DNA of 64,000 nt from Xanthomonas hyacinthi (GCF_009769165.1 NZ_CP043476.1:2797001-2861000), one strand, 5' to 3'. Shown: positions 29,411-38,714, counted from the first letter of the stretch. The notes: generated from the letters alone by a model not told the origin. Made by a program: numbers and translations.

Positions 29411-29594
29411 ACGGTAGCCAGTGGCCAATCCGGCCTGAAGCCCTGACGAGCTGGTCGCGATGATGCTGGTCAACTAGCACTGGCTACCCAGCTAGGGGTG
29501 TTTGAAAACCACGCGGCAGATTTTTGGCTGCGCCGATCTGGCAAAGCTCCATGTCGGTCCGCGCAAGCTGGAACATCGCCTGTCTGGAGTGCTT

Positions 29595-31205
29595 ATGTGC
29601 GGCTTGCACGTTCCTTTCGAAATGGTTGCGCTGGAGGATGCCCGCATATTCCTTCGGGATGAGGCGGCTGGTCCAGACGACCAGCAGCTGCTACGGGACT
29701 TCGCGTTTGTCGTCGATAGGAAAAAAAAGGGAGGCCGCAGAAAAGTATTTTTCGCGGAGCGCTATGGCGGTCTGGGGATATTCAATAACGGTGGCGGCGT
29801 TCGATGTGGGTTAAGCGGCGAGTTCCAGGTCAAGGGAATTGGTCTGAACCCGCTCCTCGGACGGGATACCCCCTCGGCCTACAGGACTGGGGCCATGGGC
29901 GGAGTGGAGGCCTTGAGAGAATACGTTTGGTCACAACTGGCTGAATCTGTTCTTCCCTATGGCTCTGCCCGGGTCCTTGCTGTCATTGACACGGGAATCG
30001 ATTATTGCCCGAGGAGGGGTGCAGGCTTCCGTCGCTATCTTGTAGTAAGGGAATCCAGGGCTCGGCTTGCCCAGCTTGAGCGCGCCACTCATTTCAAGCC
30101 GCAGTGGAAGGGGCCCATGCTTCACGACTCTCTGCGTACGAAGGAGGGGATCGATCGCCTGGCCGGCGGGGATGTCGAAAGCGCGGATCCAGCGGTGGCC
30201 ATGCGCCTGCTCGAAGCCCTGGAGAAATCCGCGTTGCGCCACGCCAAACAGCTTGCTTGCGCGAAGATGAGACGCATAAATCATGGCGCTCTATCTTCCT
30301 CAAACGCATGTATCGACGGCGCCTGGATCGATTTTGCCTCGGCCTCACACAGTGAGCACTATTCATGCGGTCCCGCTTTCCTTCTAGGGTTTTGGAATGA
30401 GCATGAGTATCTCCTTCATGGTCTGGGAAATATATGTCATTCCGCCGAACTGCACTCAACAGGATTGATAGCAGGACAGGAAACTTTTTCCGGCCTTGTA
30501 GACAAGTTCAGGCAAGAATATATGGGAACTCTCGCCAGAGAGGCCTGCTGCCTTCTGGGATTCGAGGCCGGCTTCTTGGATGGCGCCAAGCCGCCGCTGA
30601 TGGAGCATCTGCGGATTGTGGGAAATGGTCTGCTTGACGCAGCGCGTTCCGGAAAGAAGTTCGGTGCGTGGAAGCCTGGCGAGGAAGATGCTGTCGAGGC
30701 GACCATCCCGGAGCAGGCCGTCCGGGTGATGTGTGGAATAGCTGCTCCAGAGAGTTTGGGCAAGCATCAGCTCGGTCAGAAATTCGGATCGAGTCTGCTG
30801 GAGATCGGCGCCGCTTACCTTAATTCATACACGGACAGTGGTACGAGCCCCGAGTTGGCTGTGCGGGGACTGTTACTTGATGCTGCCCGTCGCTCCGCCT
30901 ACGTGCCAGGCCTTGATGCGGATGAAATGAACTCGAGACTGGAGGCAGCGCTCGATAGCGGTAGCCCGGTTGGTCCAGTCGTTGCGCAACTGGTCTTGGA
31001 AGGCCAGACGGCACTGGCTCCTCGAACGACGCCGGATGTCACATTGTGTGCCGGGCGGGAAAGCATCGTGTACCAGGTAATGCGCGACTCGATTGCTGGG
31101 ACAAGGTTTGAGCAGGTTGAGCGGTCATCGCGCCGTTTTCCGAGCATCACGCAAGCAATCGTCCGAAGGCACTCGATGCTGGCCGAGACGGCAACTGCTG
31201 CGTGA
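29595..31205 (+). CDS. SelO-like pseudokinase (MchC/MceJ-type candidate)
   Basis: A 536-residue protein (ATG 29595 with GGAG 6 bases upstream; an in-frame TTG at 29502 would add 31 residues). It shows the SelO/YdiU protein-AMPylase layout. FQVKGIG (about 77-83) stands where SelO has QLKGAG with its ATP-site Lys. VEALREYVWSQLAESV matches the following helix with its Glu. NHGALSSSN (about 229-237) followed by WIDFA matches the HGVMNTDN...IDYGP active site, with the metal-binding Asn and Asp exactly nine residues apart as in SelO. The catalytic-base Asp is replaced by Ser. Its GTGA overlap with a HlyC-like gene recalls the mchC-mchD and mceJ-mceI pairs. Function inferred only: ATP-dependent activation or transfer. 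Confidence 0.6.
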   Translation: MCGLHVPFEMVALEDARIFLRDEAAGPDDQQLLRDFAFVVDRKKKGGRRKVFFAERYGGLGIFNNGGGVRCGLSGEFQVKGIGLNPLLGRDTPSAYRTGAMGGVEALREYVWSQLAESVLPYGSARVLAVIDTGIDYCPRRGAGFRRYLVVRESRARLAQLERATHFKPQWKGPMLHDSLRTKEGIDRLAGGDVESADPAVAMRLLEALEKSALRHAKQLACAKMRRINHGALSSSNACIDGAWIDFASASHSEHYSCGPAFLLGFWNEHEYLLHGLGNICHSAELHSTGLIAGQETFSGLVDKFRQEYMGTLAREACCLLGFEAGFLDGAKPPLMEHLRIVGNGLLDAARSGKKFGAWKPGEEDAVEATIPEQAVRVMCGIAAPESLGKHQLGQKFGSSLLEIGAAYLNSYTDSGTSPELAVRGLLLDAARRSAYVPGLDADEMNSRLEAALDSGSPVGPVVAQLVLEGQTALAPRTTPDVTLCAGRESIVYQVMRDSIAGTRFEQVERSSRRFPSITQAIVRRHSMLAETATAA

Positions 31206-31687
31206 TCAGATTTCCGAGAGGGAGGGCTAACTATTTAAGAAGTGTGGGCTTCGCCGTCAGCATTCTCGCGGATCGCGGAATCCAGGATCGCTCATTCGAC
31301 TACGTGAATCGCGTCATCTGGCCCGCGGTAAGGCATGGTCAGATCGGATTTTTGAAGTTACCACATCACGGCGAAATCGCTTTCTTTGTCTGGGCCACTG
31401 TTCATCCCTATTTGATGGGACGTATTTCTGAGGGGAGGGGGCTGGAACTGTCAGAAAGTGACTGGAGCGAGGATGGCCCAATGGTGATAGTGGACTTAGT
31501 CAGCAGTCGGCGCCTTGGCAGGTCCGGGCTGCTGGAGATCTACCATGCCCTGCTATTGCGGGCACCGAAGAATCACGGTCCAGTGTGGCGCATCAGGCGC
31601 ACACGCGACATTGAAAGGGGCGACGGCTCTCGTGTCAGTCTGAAGGCAGTAAGCGCGGGTGGCAGACATCTGAGGCCACCTTCCTGA
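31202..31687 (+). CDS. HlyC-like toxin-activating acyltransferase homologue (MchD/MceI-type candidate)
   Basis: A 161-residue protein starting at a GTG that overlaps the previous stop. It follows the RTX-toxin acyltransferase (HlyC) pattern: VIWPAVRHGQIGFL aligns with VLPAIQANQYVLL, FFVWA with CSWA, SESDWSEDGPMVIVDLV with the EDW..GD..FIDWI region holding the catalytic Asp (here Asp98), and PKNHGPVWRIRR with PKTHVGKV. The catalytic His of HlyC (His23) has no counterpart at the aligned position. Microcin modification enzymes of the MceI type share this fold. In E. coli microcins the pair attaches a glucosylated siderophore to the peptide C-terminus; that role here is inference. Confidence 0.65.
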   Translation: MIRFPRGRANYLRSVGFAVSILADRGIQDRSFDYVNRVIWPAVRHGQIGFLKLPHHGEIAFFVWATVHPYLMGRISEGRGLELSESDWSEDGPMVIVDLVSSRRLGRSGLLEIYHALLLRAPKNHGPVWRIRRTRDIERGDGSRVSLKAVSAGGRHLRPPS

Positions 31688-31736
31688 AAGTTCTACGACG
31701 GGCGAGACCAAATTTACCAACGCAAGGAGAAGCACC

Positions 31737-32222
31737 ATGAGTGAGGTTACAGCCGGTATCAGGCGTGATGAATACGGCAATCCGATCGGTTCCAACGTGA
31801 CCGTAAAGAACGACCAATGGACCTATGGGGCGAGCGCCCAGACGGATCAGGCGGAGATTTACGTTCAGAATTCTCCTCTGAGGACCACGGTGAAATACGA
31901 TCCCAACGGTATCGGAGCGATGCTCTCCGGGGGCATTGGCGATCTTGACTTCGCAATGGGATTCAACACCTCTGGAGCCCTGACAGGCAGCGCAACCGCG
32001 AAATTTGGAAGCCAGAGCGTCAGTGTTACACCGGATGGAGTCACGGGTAGATTCGAGCATCAATTTGACTCCGGAAAGCTGACCGGCAGCCTAGATACCA
32101 ACAATGTATGGAGTTTGAACTTTGCAGGTCAAGGAAGTGGCTGGGGCTATGCCATCACGTCAAGTTACAACTCAGGCAGCGGATATTCGCTATTTGGTTC
32201 GATTTTTAACATAGGATTCTGA
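31737..32222 (+). CDS. Gly/Ser/Asn-rich small protein, candidate modification substrate
   Basis: A 161-residue protein with a strong ribosome site (AAGGAGA) and no signal peptide (MSEVTAGIRRDEYGNPIGS). It is built of alternating strand-like segments rich in Gly, Ser, Thr and Asn (IGAMLSGGIGDLDFAMGFN, ALTGSATAKFGSQSVSV). The C-terminus contains SSYNSGSGYSLFGSIF and ends in Phe, which gives it a porin-like or bacteriocin-like look. No family recognised. Its position after the SelO-like/HlyC-like pair fits a modified peptide or its carrier. Confidence 0.7.
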   Translation: MSEVTAGIRRDEYGNPIGSNVTVKNDQWTYGASAQTDQAEIYVQNSPLRTTVKYDPNGIGAMLSGGIGDLDFAMGFNTSGALTGSATAKFGSQSVSVTPDGVTGRFEHQFDSGKLTGSLDTNNVWSLNFAGQGSGWGYAITSSYNSGSGYSLFGSIFNIGF

Positions 32223-32268
32223 TCGAGTGCTGCCCGCTCGATTCCTGGGTGCCCCGACTGGAACTCTT

Positions 32269-33549
32269 ATGATGGACCGGTTGCGGTGCCTGAAATTGCC
32301 CATGCTATGGGCGTGCTGTGTGCTCGCTTCAGGCGCAGCCGCCCAGGAGGGTGTCATCACCCTGACGCCACCCGCAGGCGAGGAAGACCGCGCGATGGGC
32401 AGGGGCGATCTGAAGACGCTCGACACGTTGCTCGCATCCGCTGGCGACCCAGTGAGGCGTGAGCTCATTTCCGCCTACAAGGCCAGGCTGGAGTTCCGAC
32501 TGGCCGATTCAGACCTCCATGCTGAAAGGTGCTCTGACTTGGCGCAAATGGACATCCGTCAGTACTACGCAAGCGAAGCAAAGTGCCGCTCGGTGCTCGC
32601 AGGGAACAGGCTGCTTGCCGGAGACACAGCCGGATGGATCGACCTGATGCGTCACGCGCTGGTTGCGGTCGAGCAGTTTGCCCGGGATCAGGCGTATCAG
32701 CTGTACCCTGGCAAGTTCGCGGCGGACGCCCGCGTGACGCTTCCCGGAGCCGTCACTCTTCCGGAAGTTGACGCTGGCTCCCCCTCGTTTTTGTATGGGC
32801 ACGAGGGCGAGGTTGTCAAGCGTGTTCCATATCTTGATGAGGGGACATCCTCAGACGGAACGCCTAATGGGCCCTTCACAATTGAGGCCTACGCAAATGG
32901 CGAGCTGGCAGATTTTATATTTGACACGGGAGCACAGACCCTCATCGGTGGAAGGCTGGCGAAACGGCTTTTCCTGGACGCAGGGCAGTCGGCCGCAGGA
33001 AACATAAACTTGAACATCTATCTCCAGGGGCGGAAGGTGGCCGCTCGCCTAGTTGCCCTGAAGAGCTTGCGATTCGGCTCATTTGAGGCGAGGGACATGA
33101 CGGTTCTGCTGAGCGATGATCCAGAGATGCCGAACGTCATTGGCCTGAATGTGATGCGAAACATGAGACCGTTCAGGGTGACCAAAGACAGGGTCGAGAT
33201 GGATGCCTCTTCGTCCTGTGACTCAAAATTCATGGTCGCGTCAAACGCGGTAGCTACCAACTCATTTCTCGTGGCCAGCGTCGAAATCGAAGGAAGGCCG
33301 GTTCTGTCAGACATAGATACGGGCAATCCCAGTCTGGTCATAGAATATGAGGACCGTGAGGCCCGCGCGCCGGTGCCCGAGGCAGGCCAGATCACGGTAA
33401 ATGGACAGAAGGCGGCACCCATAAGACGCGCGAAGGGATCAGAGTATGGCGCTGACTACAATGTCGGTGCGGCCCTGCTGGAGAGCCAAAACATATTCCT
33501 GGACTTCTCTGCACGTCGGATCTGCTTCGAAGATCGTCTGGAAATATAG
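32269..33549 (+). CDS. Exported double retropepsin-like aspartic protease
   Basis: A 426-residue protein with an N-terminal Sec-type signal (LKLPMLWACCVLASGAAAQ) and two retropepsin-like half-domains. The first has ADFIFDTGAQTLIGG and later VIGLNVMRNM, the second VLSDIDTGNPSLVIEY. DTG is the aspartic-protease catalytic triplet, so one chain may form the two-lobed enzyme that viral proteases make as dimers. The region between about residues 20 and 190 is helical and unassigned. It starts 46 bases after the Gly/Ser-rich protein and ends 23 bases before the glucan-synthase gene. It may process exported products of this operon. Confidence 0.75.
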   Translation: MMDRLRCLKLPMLWACCVLASGAAAQEGVITLTPPAGEEDRAMGRGDLKTLDTLLASAGDPVRRELISAYKARLEFRLADSDLHAERCSDLAQMDIRQYYASEAKCRSVLAGNRLLAGDTAGWIDLMRHALVAVEQFARDQAYQLYPGKFAADARVTLPGAVTLPEVDAGSPSFLYGHEGEVVKRVPYLDEGTSSDGTPNGPFTIEAYANGELADFIFDTGAQTLIGGRLAKRLFLDAGQSAAGNINLNIYLQGRKVAARLVALKSLRFGSFEARDMTVLLSDDPEMPNVIGLNVMRNMRPFRVTKDRVEMDASSSCDSKFMVASNAVATNSFLVASVEIEGRPVLSDIDTGNPSLVIEYEDREARAPVPEAGQITVNGQKAAPIRRAKGSEYGADYNVGAALLESQNIFLDFSARRICFEDRLEI

Positions 33550-33572
33550 CCGTTTTCTGTTCCACTGAGGTG

Positions 33573-35520
33573 ATGTTAGTGCTAGAGGGCTGCAGTAGCT
33601 CAACCCGTCGAGATGATCGAGCTGCCGCGGTTCGTGAGGCAGGTGCTGGCCGCGAAGAAGGTGCAGCAGACGGTGCTGGCGGGAACGCTTCGACGATGAG
33701 CTATCGCTTCGGCCCATCCCATGCGCAGGCTCGCAATCTCTACCGGCGTGTCTACAGTTCCGCGAAGGATGGCGGGGCCGATGAGGAAGGCCGTCAAGTG
33801 GTTGCAGGAAATCATATTGTCCAGGCACGCCTGGATTCGATGCGCCAGGATTTGAGGCGCGAACGCCCTAACGTACTCACTCTCGGATCCGGGCGTGAGC
33901 CGGGCATCGTGTCGTTCTCGCACGACTTTGTCAGGCAGACCATCGGGCCAATCTCGCTCGACGGGCTCATTAGCCATTTGAGCGAGGGGGCGCAAGAGCT
34001 GAATTTCTCGACCTACGACATCTGGGCTCTTCCAAATGCGCTTACGATCGCCGCGATCAATGAGCTCTGTCGGAGATATCTGGAGCGGAAAGGAGAGGCC
34101 GCAGCTGCTATTGCATCCCTTCACAGGTTGCTTGCCGAGATTCAGAACACCGAGTGGATCAGGGTTGTACCAAGGATCTCTTCCATTGAACGGGTGCTGG
34201 ATGCTGACCCAAGTCACATCTACGGGCGAATGGATCCTTTGGTAAAGGATTCATACCGGCAAGCGGTCGCGGCTATAGGCTTGAAAGCCCGTGTCAGCGA
34301 ACGGGAGGTTGCAGAGGTTGCAGTCAGGTTTGCTTCGGCAGATTCCGGCAACCATCAGCCGGAGCGCACTCACGTTGGCTTCTATCTCATCGGTCCCGGG
34401 AAGTCGGAGCTACTGCGCTTCTTTGGAGAATCATCTTCAGGCTGGTCAAAAGAGCAGATTGCATCGGGATTCATCGGACTAGGCGCTGTGCTTGTAGCGG
34501 CGCTCTTTATTGCGTCATGGGAAGTGGCATCATCCGCCACGGGCGGCATCGCGTCAGGATTGGCAATTTCAATCCTCTTGGTATTCTCGGCCGGTCCGTG
34601 TGTCTTTGGAGTCGTAAAACATTTTTCCCTACTGGTTAGAAAGCCACATCGGACGCCCAGGCTGAATTTTGAACCGGGCATGGATCCGGAGGCTAAGACG
34701 CTGGTGGTTATCCCATGCCTGCTCAGCGCGCTGTGCGATGTCGATCGGCTGTGCGAGCAGATCTTGATGCACCGCCTTCGCAACAGACTTGATCACGTCA
34801 GCTATGCCCTGCTGACGGACTGGGCCGACTCGGAGCAGGAGGTTAGTACCGATGATCAGAACCTTCTCGGGTCTCTCATCCGCACCCTGGGAAGCATGAA
34901 TGCAAAGCATGGGTGGAGCACCGGGGGATTCGCGCTTCTGCACCGTGCGCGCGTATGGAGTGTACAGGAAGGTAGATGGATGGGCCGAGGGCGGAAGCTC
35001 GGGAAGCTGAAGGATCTTAGTACATATCTCCACGAGGGAGGGGGTACGCAGTTCGCCACGGTCTATTCAAAGGACGAATGGCTGCGCGGTGTCGTCTATG
35101 TGGTTACGGTTGATGAGGATACCGAGCTGCCATGGGGATGCGTCGGGAAGCTGATCTCGACGATTCATCATCCACTGAATCGACCACGTCTGGCTGCGGA
35201 TGGAAGTCGTGTGGAATGGGGAAATGCCGTCATCCAGCCGACGATGACCACCTTCGCGTTCACAAAAGGTCTGACGCCCTATCAGAAAATCTCTGCGTTC
35301 GGAGGCGGCCTCAAGGCATACCAGTCTTCAGCGCCAAATTTCTACCACGACCTGATTGGGTCAGGATGCTATCTTGGCAAGGGTATTTATAGTGTCCAGT
35401 GCGCTTCAGTGATCCTTCGGAAGTATCTCGGTGATGACGAGGTACTCAGCCACGATTTGATTGAGGGATGCCTGCTCAGGGGCGACACCGCCTCCGATAT
35501 CGAACTCTTTGAGGCTGCAC
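33573..35520 (+). pseudogene. Cyclic beta-1,2-glucan synthase-like gene, 5' part (split by IS30)
   Basis: 649 codons of a GT84/NdvB-like membrane glycosyltransferase. After a helical N-terminal region and two hydrophobic helices (about 34.45-34.65 kb), GT84-type motifs follow: TLVVIPCLLSA, YALLTDWADSEQE, ALLHRARVWSVQEGRWMGRG then RKLGKLKDL, VVTVDEDTELPWG, HHPLNRPRL, LIGSGCYLGKGIYSV and VLSHDLIEGCLLRGD, all characteristic of the UDP-glucose-using domain. The frame is interrupted at 35520 by the insertion element and stops at 35561 inside it. Restored, the two parts give one frame of 1354 residues. Confidence 0.85.
35518..35520. repeat. IS30 target-site duplication, left copy (CAC)
   Basis: CAC at 35518-35520 is repeated immediately outside the right inverted repeat at 36595-36597. 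Three-base duplications are usual for IS30 elements. Confidence 0.8.
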
Positions 35521-36594
35521 GGCAGACTCAACTTCCAAGTGCAACACCTCACAGAGCGTAGGGTGTTGCGATGGGAAGACAGTACAGTCATCTGAGTAGT
35601 GAGGAACGCGCGGTGCTTCAGGTCGAACGCGATCGGGGAACGAGTCTTCGTGGGATCGGTCGCCGCCTGGGGCGTAGCGCATCGACGCTGAGCCGCGAGA
35701 TCCGGCGTCTGGACAGCGGCGTGTACTCGGCGCATGCGGCAGCCCTGGTGTATCGATCGCGGCGATCGCGCAGCGTACGAGCACGCAGGCTGATCGCGGG
35801 CGCGGTGCTGTTCGAGTTCGTCCACGACCGTCTTGTGTTCGATCGCTGGTCGCCGCAGCAGATCGCGGCCACACTGCGGGACATGCATCCAGACGACGCC
35901 AGCCAGCGGGTCAGTCACGAGACGATCTACGCGGCCATCTACGCGCATCCGCGCGGCGGCCTGAAGCAGGCCCTGGTCGATGCATTGCGCCAGAGCAAGC
36001 CCACGCGAGGCCGCAGGCGCACCACAGCAGCGGCGCGCACCTGGGTACCGGAGGAGCTGCGCATCGTGCATCGGCCCGAAGCGGTGGAACAGCGCCTGCT
36101 GCCGGGGCATTGGGAGGGCGACCTGATCAAGGGCGCGTTCAACCGGTCCTGCGTGGGCACGCTGGTCGAGCGCAAGACACGCTTCGTGGTGCTGTGCAGG
36201 ATGGATGGCTGCACCGCGGACGCCGCGCTGGAAGGCTTCACTCGCCAGATGAAGAAGCTGCCGGCCTTCCTGCGCGAGAGCCTGACCTACGACCGCGGAA
36301 CGGAACTGACCTGTTACGAGGAGCTGATGCGACGGTTGAACATCGACGTGTGGTTCGCCGATCCGTATGCGCCGTGGCAGCGGGGCAGCAACGAGAACAC
36401 CAATGGCCTGCTGCGCCAGTTCCTGCCCAAGGGCGTGGACTTGTCGCAAGCGAGCCAGGAGTACCTCAATCACGTCGCCAAGCTGATGAATGGGCGTCCT
36501 CGCCAGACATTAGGCTGGGCCACGCCGGCAGCGGCCATGGAGAAGGAAATCCTCGCCTTCAAATCACGTGTTGCACTTGATTCTTGAGACCGCC
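35521..36594 (+). mobile_element. Complete IS30-family insertion sequence, about 1074 bp
   Basis: The element is bounded by imperfect 26-bp inverted repeats (35521-35546 and 36569-36594; 20 of 26 positions match, with AAGTGCAACA shared at the inner ends) and by a 3-bp CAC duplication. It contains one intact transposase gene. It has inserted, transposase in the same orientation as the host gene, into the glucan-synthase-like coding sequence. Confidence 0.92.
35571..36587 (+). CDS. IS30-family transposase
   Basis: A 338-residue intact transposase. An N-terminal helix-turn-helix (YSHLSSEERAVLQVERDRG, then IGRRLGRSASTLSREIRR) precedes the DDE domain, whose acidic residues are in LPGHWEGDLIKGAF, SLTYDRGTELTCY and RGSNENTNGLLRQFLPKG. 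The stop lies within the right inverted repeat region. No frameshift is seen, so the element is probably still active. Confidence 0.95.
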   Translation: MGRQYSHLSSEERAVLQVERDRGTSLRGIGRRLGRSASTLSREIRRLDSGVYSAHAAALVYRSRRSRSVRARRLIAGAVLFEFVHDRLVFDRWSPQQIAATLRDMHPDDASQRVSHETIYAAIYAHPRGGLKQALVDALRQSKPTRGRRRTTAAARTWVPEELRIVHRPEAVEQRLLPGHWEGDLIKGAFNRSCVGTLVERKTRFVVLCRMDGCTADAALEGFTRQMKKLPAFLRESLTYDRGTELTCYEELMRRLNIDVWFADPYAPWQRGSNENTNGLLRQFLPKGVDLSQASQEYLNHVAKLMNGRPRQTLGWATPAAAMEKEILAFKSRVALDS

Positions 36595-36597
36595 CAC

Positions 36598-38714
36598 CCC
36601 GTACCTACGCTGATGAAGTCGCGCGGCAATCCCGCTGGGCCCGCGGTGACATGCAGAGCGTTCTTTGGATGCTGATGCGCAAACGTCCGGCCGGGCAGCT
36701 TGATTTCGTCTCGAAGTTCAAATTGCTTGGATCTCTATCCAACCATATTGCTGATGTTGCACTCTTCTTTCTGTCCGTCACGCTTTGCGCAGTGGCCGAA
36801 GGCGGGCTGCTGTTTTGTGTGGCCATGGGCGTTGCTTTTGGCGGGATCGTATTCCGTACGTTGAGGCGACTCTTCAAAATGGCCTATCTCGGTCGTGGCT
36901 TCTCCCACGATTTTGGCTGGATCGGAATTACCAACGATGTTCAGCTGGGAATTCTGAGATTCGGGACTCTCCCGGGAAGGGCCATTTCGATCTTTTGGGG
37001 AATTCTCACCGGGGCCTACCGGTTCCTGTGGAGCCGTCAACTGCTTCTTGAGTGGCGTACCTTCCGCCAGGAGCAGGTGCGTACACATCGAGACCCTCCG
37101 TTAGCGCTGATCGCCGCAAACGGGGGCGGTTCAATTGCTGCGGTCCTTCTTTGCATCTGGCTGCAAGGGAATATGTGGGCAGCGATATGCGTTGCCACTA
37201 TCTGGATCATTACTCCGCTGCGTTTATTCATTATGGGGCTGAGGCGCACGGAATCATGTGCTCCAGACGCCGAGCTGACGGCCATTGCATGGACAACGTG
37301 GCGATGCGTCAGGGACATGCTCAGAAGATCTCCCATGAGCTTGATCGCGGATAGTATCGGTGATGGGCATATTGACCTCAGGACTTCGCCAACCAACATT
37401 GGGATGAGCCTGGTATCGGTGGTCTCCGCGGAGGGTCTTGGCTTCATTAGTCGGAAGAGCGCTTTAGGCCTGGTGCTTGGCATACTGAGGTCATCCAATC
37501 GTCTGGAACGCCGGCGCGGGCACCTCTTGAACTGGTACGATGCCAGTACGGGCCAGGCCATCGCACAGAATGTTTCCAGCGTAGATTGTGCAAACTTCAT
37601 CGCGTCGCTCACAGTGATCCGTGCCTGGCTTAACAAGGCTATGGGTGAGGGTGGGCAGATCCTGATCGCAAGGGCTGGCGCGCTTCTCAGTAATGCGCTG
37701 GTTGATGATTTTCAGGGTGATGACGCGGCCTGCCTGCGCACAATAGGTTCCATTTTTGCGAGAATGGCTACCGATCCTGATATTGACTCCGTGCAATACG
37801 TCCGCGCAGCGGAGCGTCTGATCCTTTCTTCAGAAAATGAAGTTGTCCGTGATCTTTCCTCGGTAATTCTAGAATATGTGAATGCCGGGAGTGCCGCGTC
37901 CTACGAGTCCGAGAAGGACGAGGCCATCAGGCTGGTGAACGGGTTGCTGGAGTGCGATCTTTCAGACTTCTGCGATGTAGGATCGGGACTTTTGAAAGTT
38001 TCGCTCCTGGATGGATCGCATGAGGCAAGCGGGGCGCTGTACGATCTTCTGGCGTCAGAGTCGCGGCTGGCGGTGCTTCTCGGTGTTGGGAGAGGCGATT
38101 TTGACTCGGCAGCATGGCTTCGGCTTGGTCGCGCCAAGGTGGGAGGGCCGCCTTGCCTTCTGTCTTGGTCTGGATCCCTATTTGAACATCTTATGCCCGA
38201 GATATTCTTCGGTGCTCCTGCAGGTAGTCTCCTGGAAATTTCATGCAGGAACGCTATTCGTGCCCACCAAGCTAATGGCGTCGGCGATGTTTGGGGGCGC
38301 GCGGAATGTGGCTATGGCGACAGCCTGGAGCCCAGCTACGGCCCGCATGGAGAGCGATCGATTGCCCTTGGTGAAGCAGGTCCGCCCGTAGATTCCATTG
38401 CGTCCTACGCCAGCATCCTGGCCGTTGGGTTTGAGATTGAAGCGGCCGTACGAAATATGCGCGAGCTGCGAAGGCTGGGGGCTTACTGCAGCCACGGTTT
38501 TTATGAGTCAGTCAACTTTGGTGCCAGTGCGGGCATAGGTATCCTCAGAAGACATTATGCGCATCATCAGGGGATGATAATCGCCGCAATCAGCAACTTC
38601 TTAAGCGGTGTTGTCGTGAGGCTCATGGAAGCTGACGACGATATGAGGGCTGCATCAATTCTGCTGTGCGAGGTGTTTCCGGAAGAGGTCGAGGTATGCA
38701 GCTCTCCTGAATGA
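36598..38714 (+). pseudogene. Cyclic beta-1,2-glucan synthase-like gene, 3' part (split by IS30)
   Basis: The frame resumes with APRTYADEVARQSRWARGDM, the conserved R..RW.RGD segment following the GT84 core. Several membrane helices come next, then a glycoamylase-like region (PF10091 type, which in cyclic glucan synthases acts in ring closure): TSPTNIGMSLVSVV, GHLLNWYDASTGQ, VDCANFIASL, DLLASESRLAVLLG, LLSWSGSLFEHLMPEI, VWGRAECGYGD and HYAHHQGMIIAAISN. It ends soon after, so the C-terminal GH94 phosphorylase domain of long NdvB proteins is absent. The downstream part has no start of its own that would give a working enzyme. Confidence 0.85.

Noticed and set aside
29502..29594. A longer start (TTG) for the SelO-like protein
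   Set aside because: The ATG at 29595 has a well-placed GGAG; the extension is not excluded but has a poorer initiation signal.
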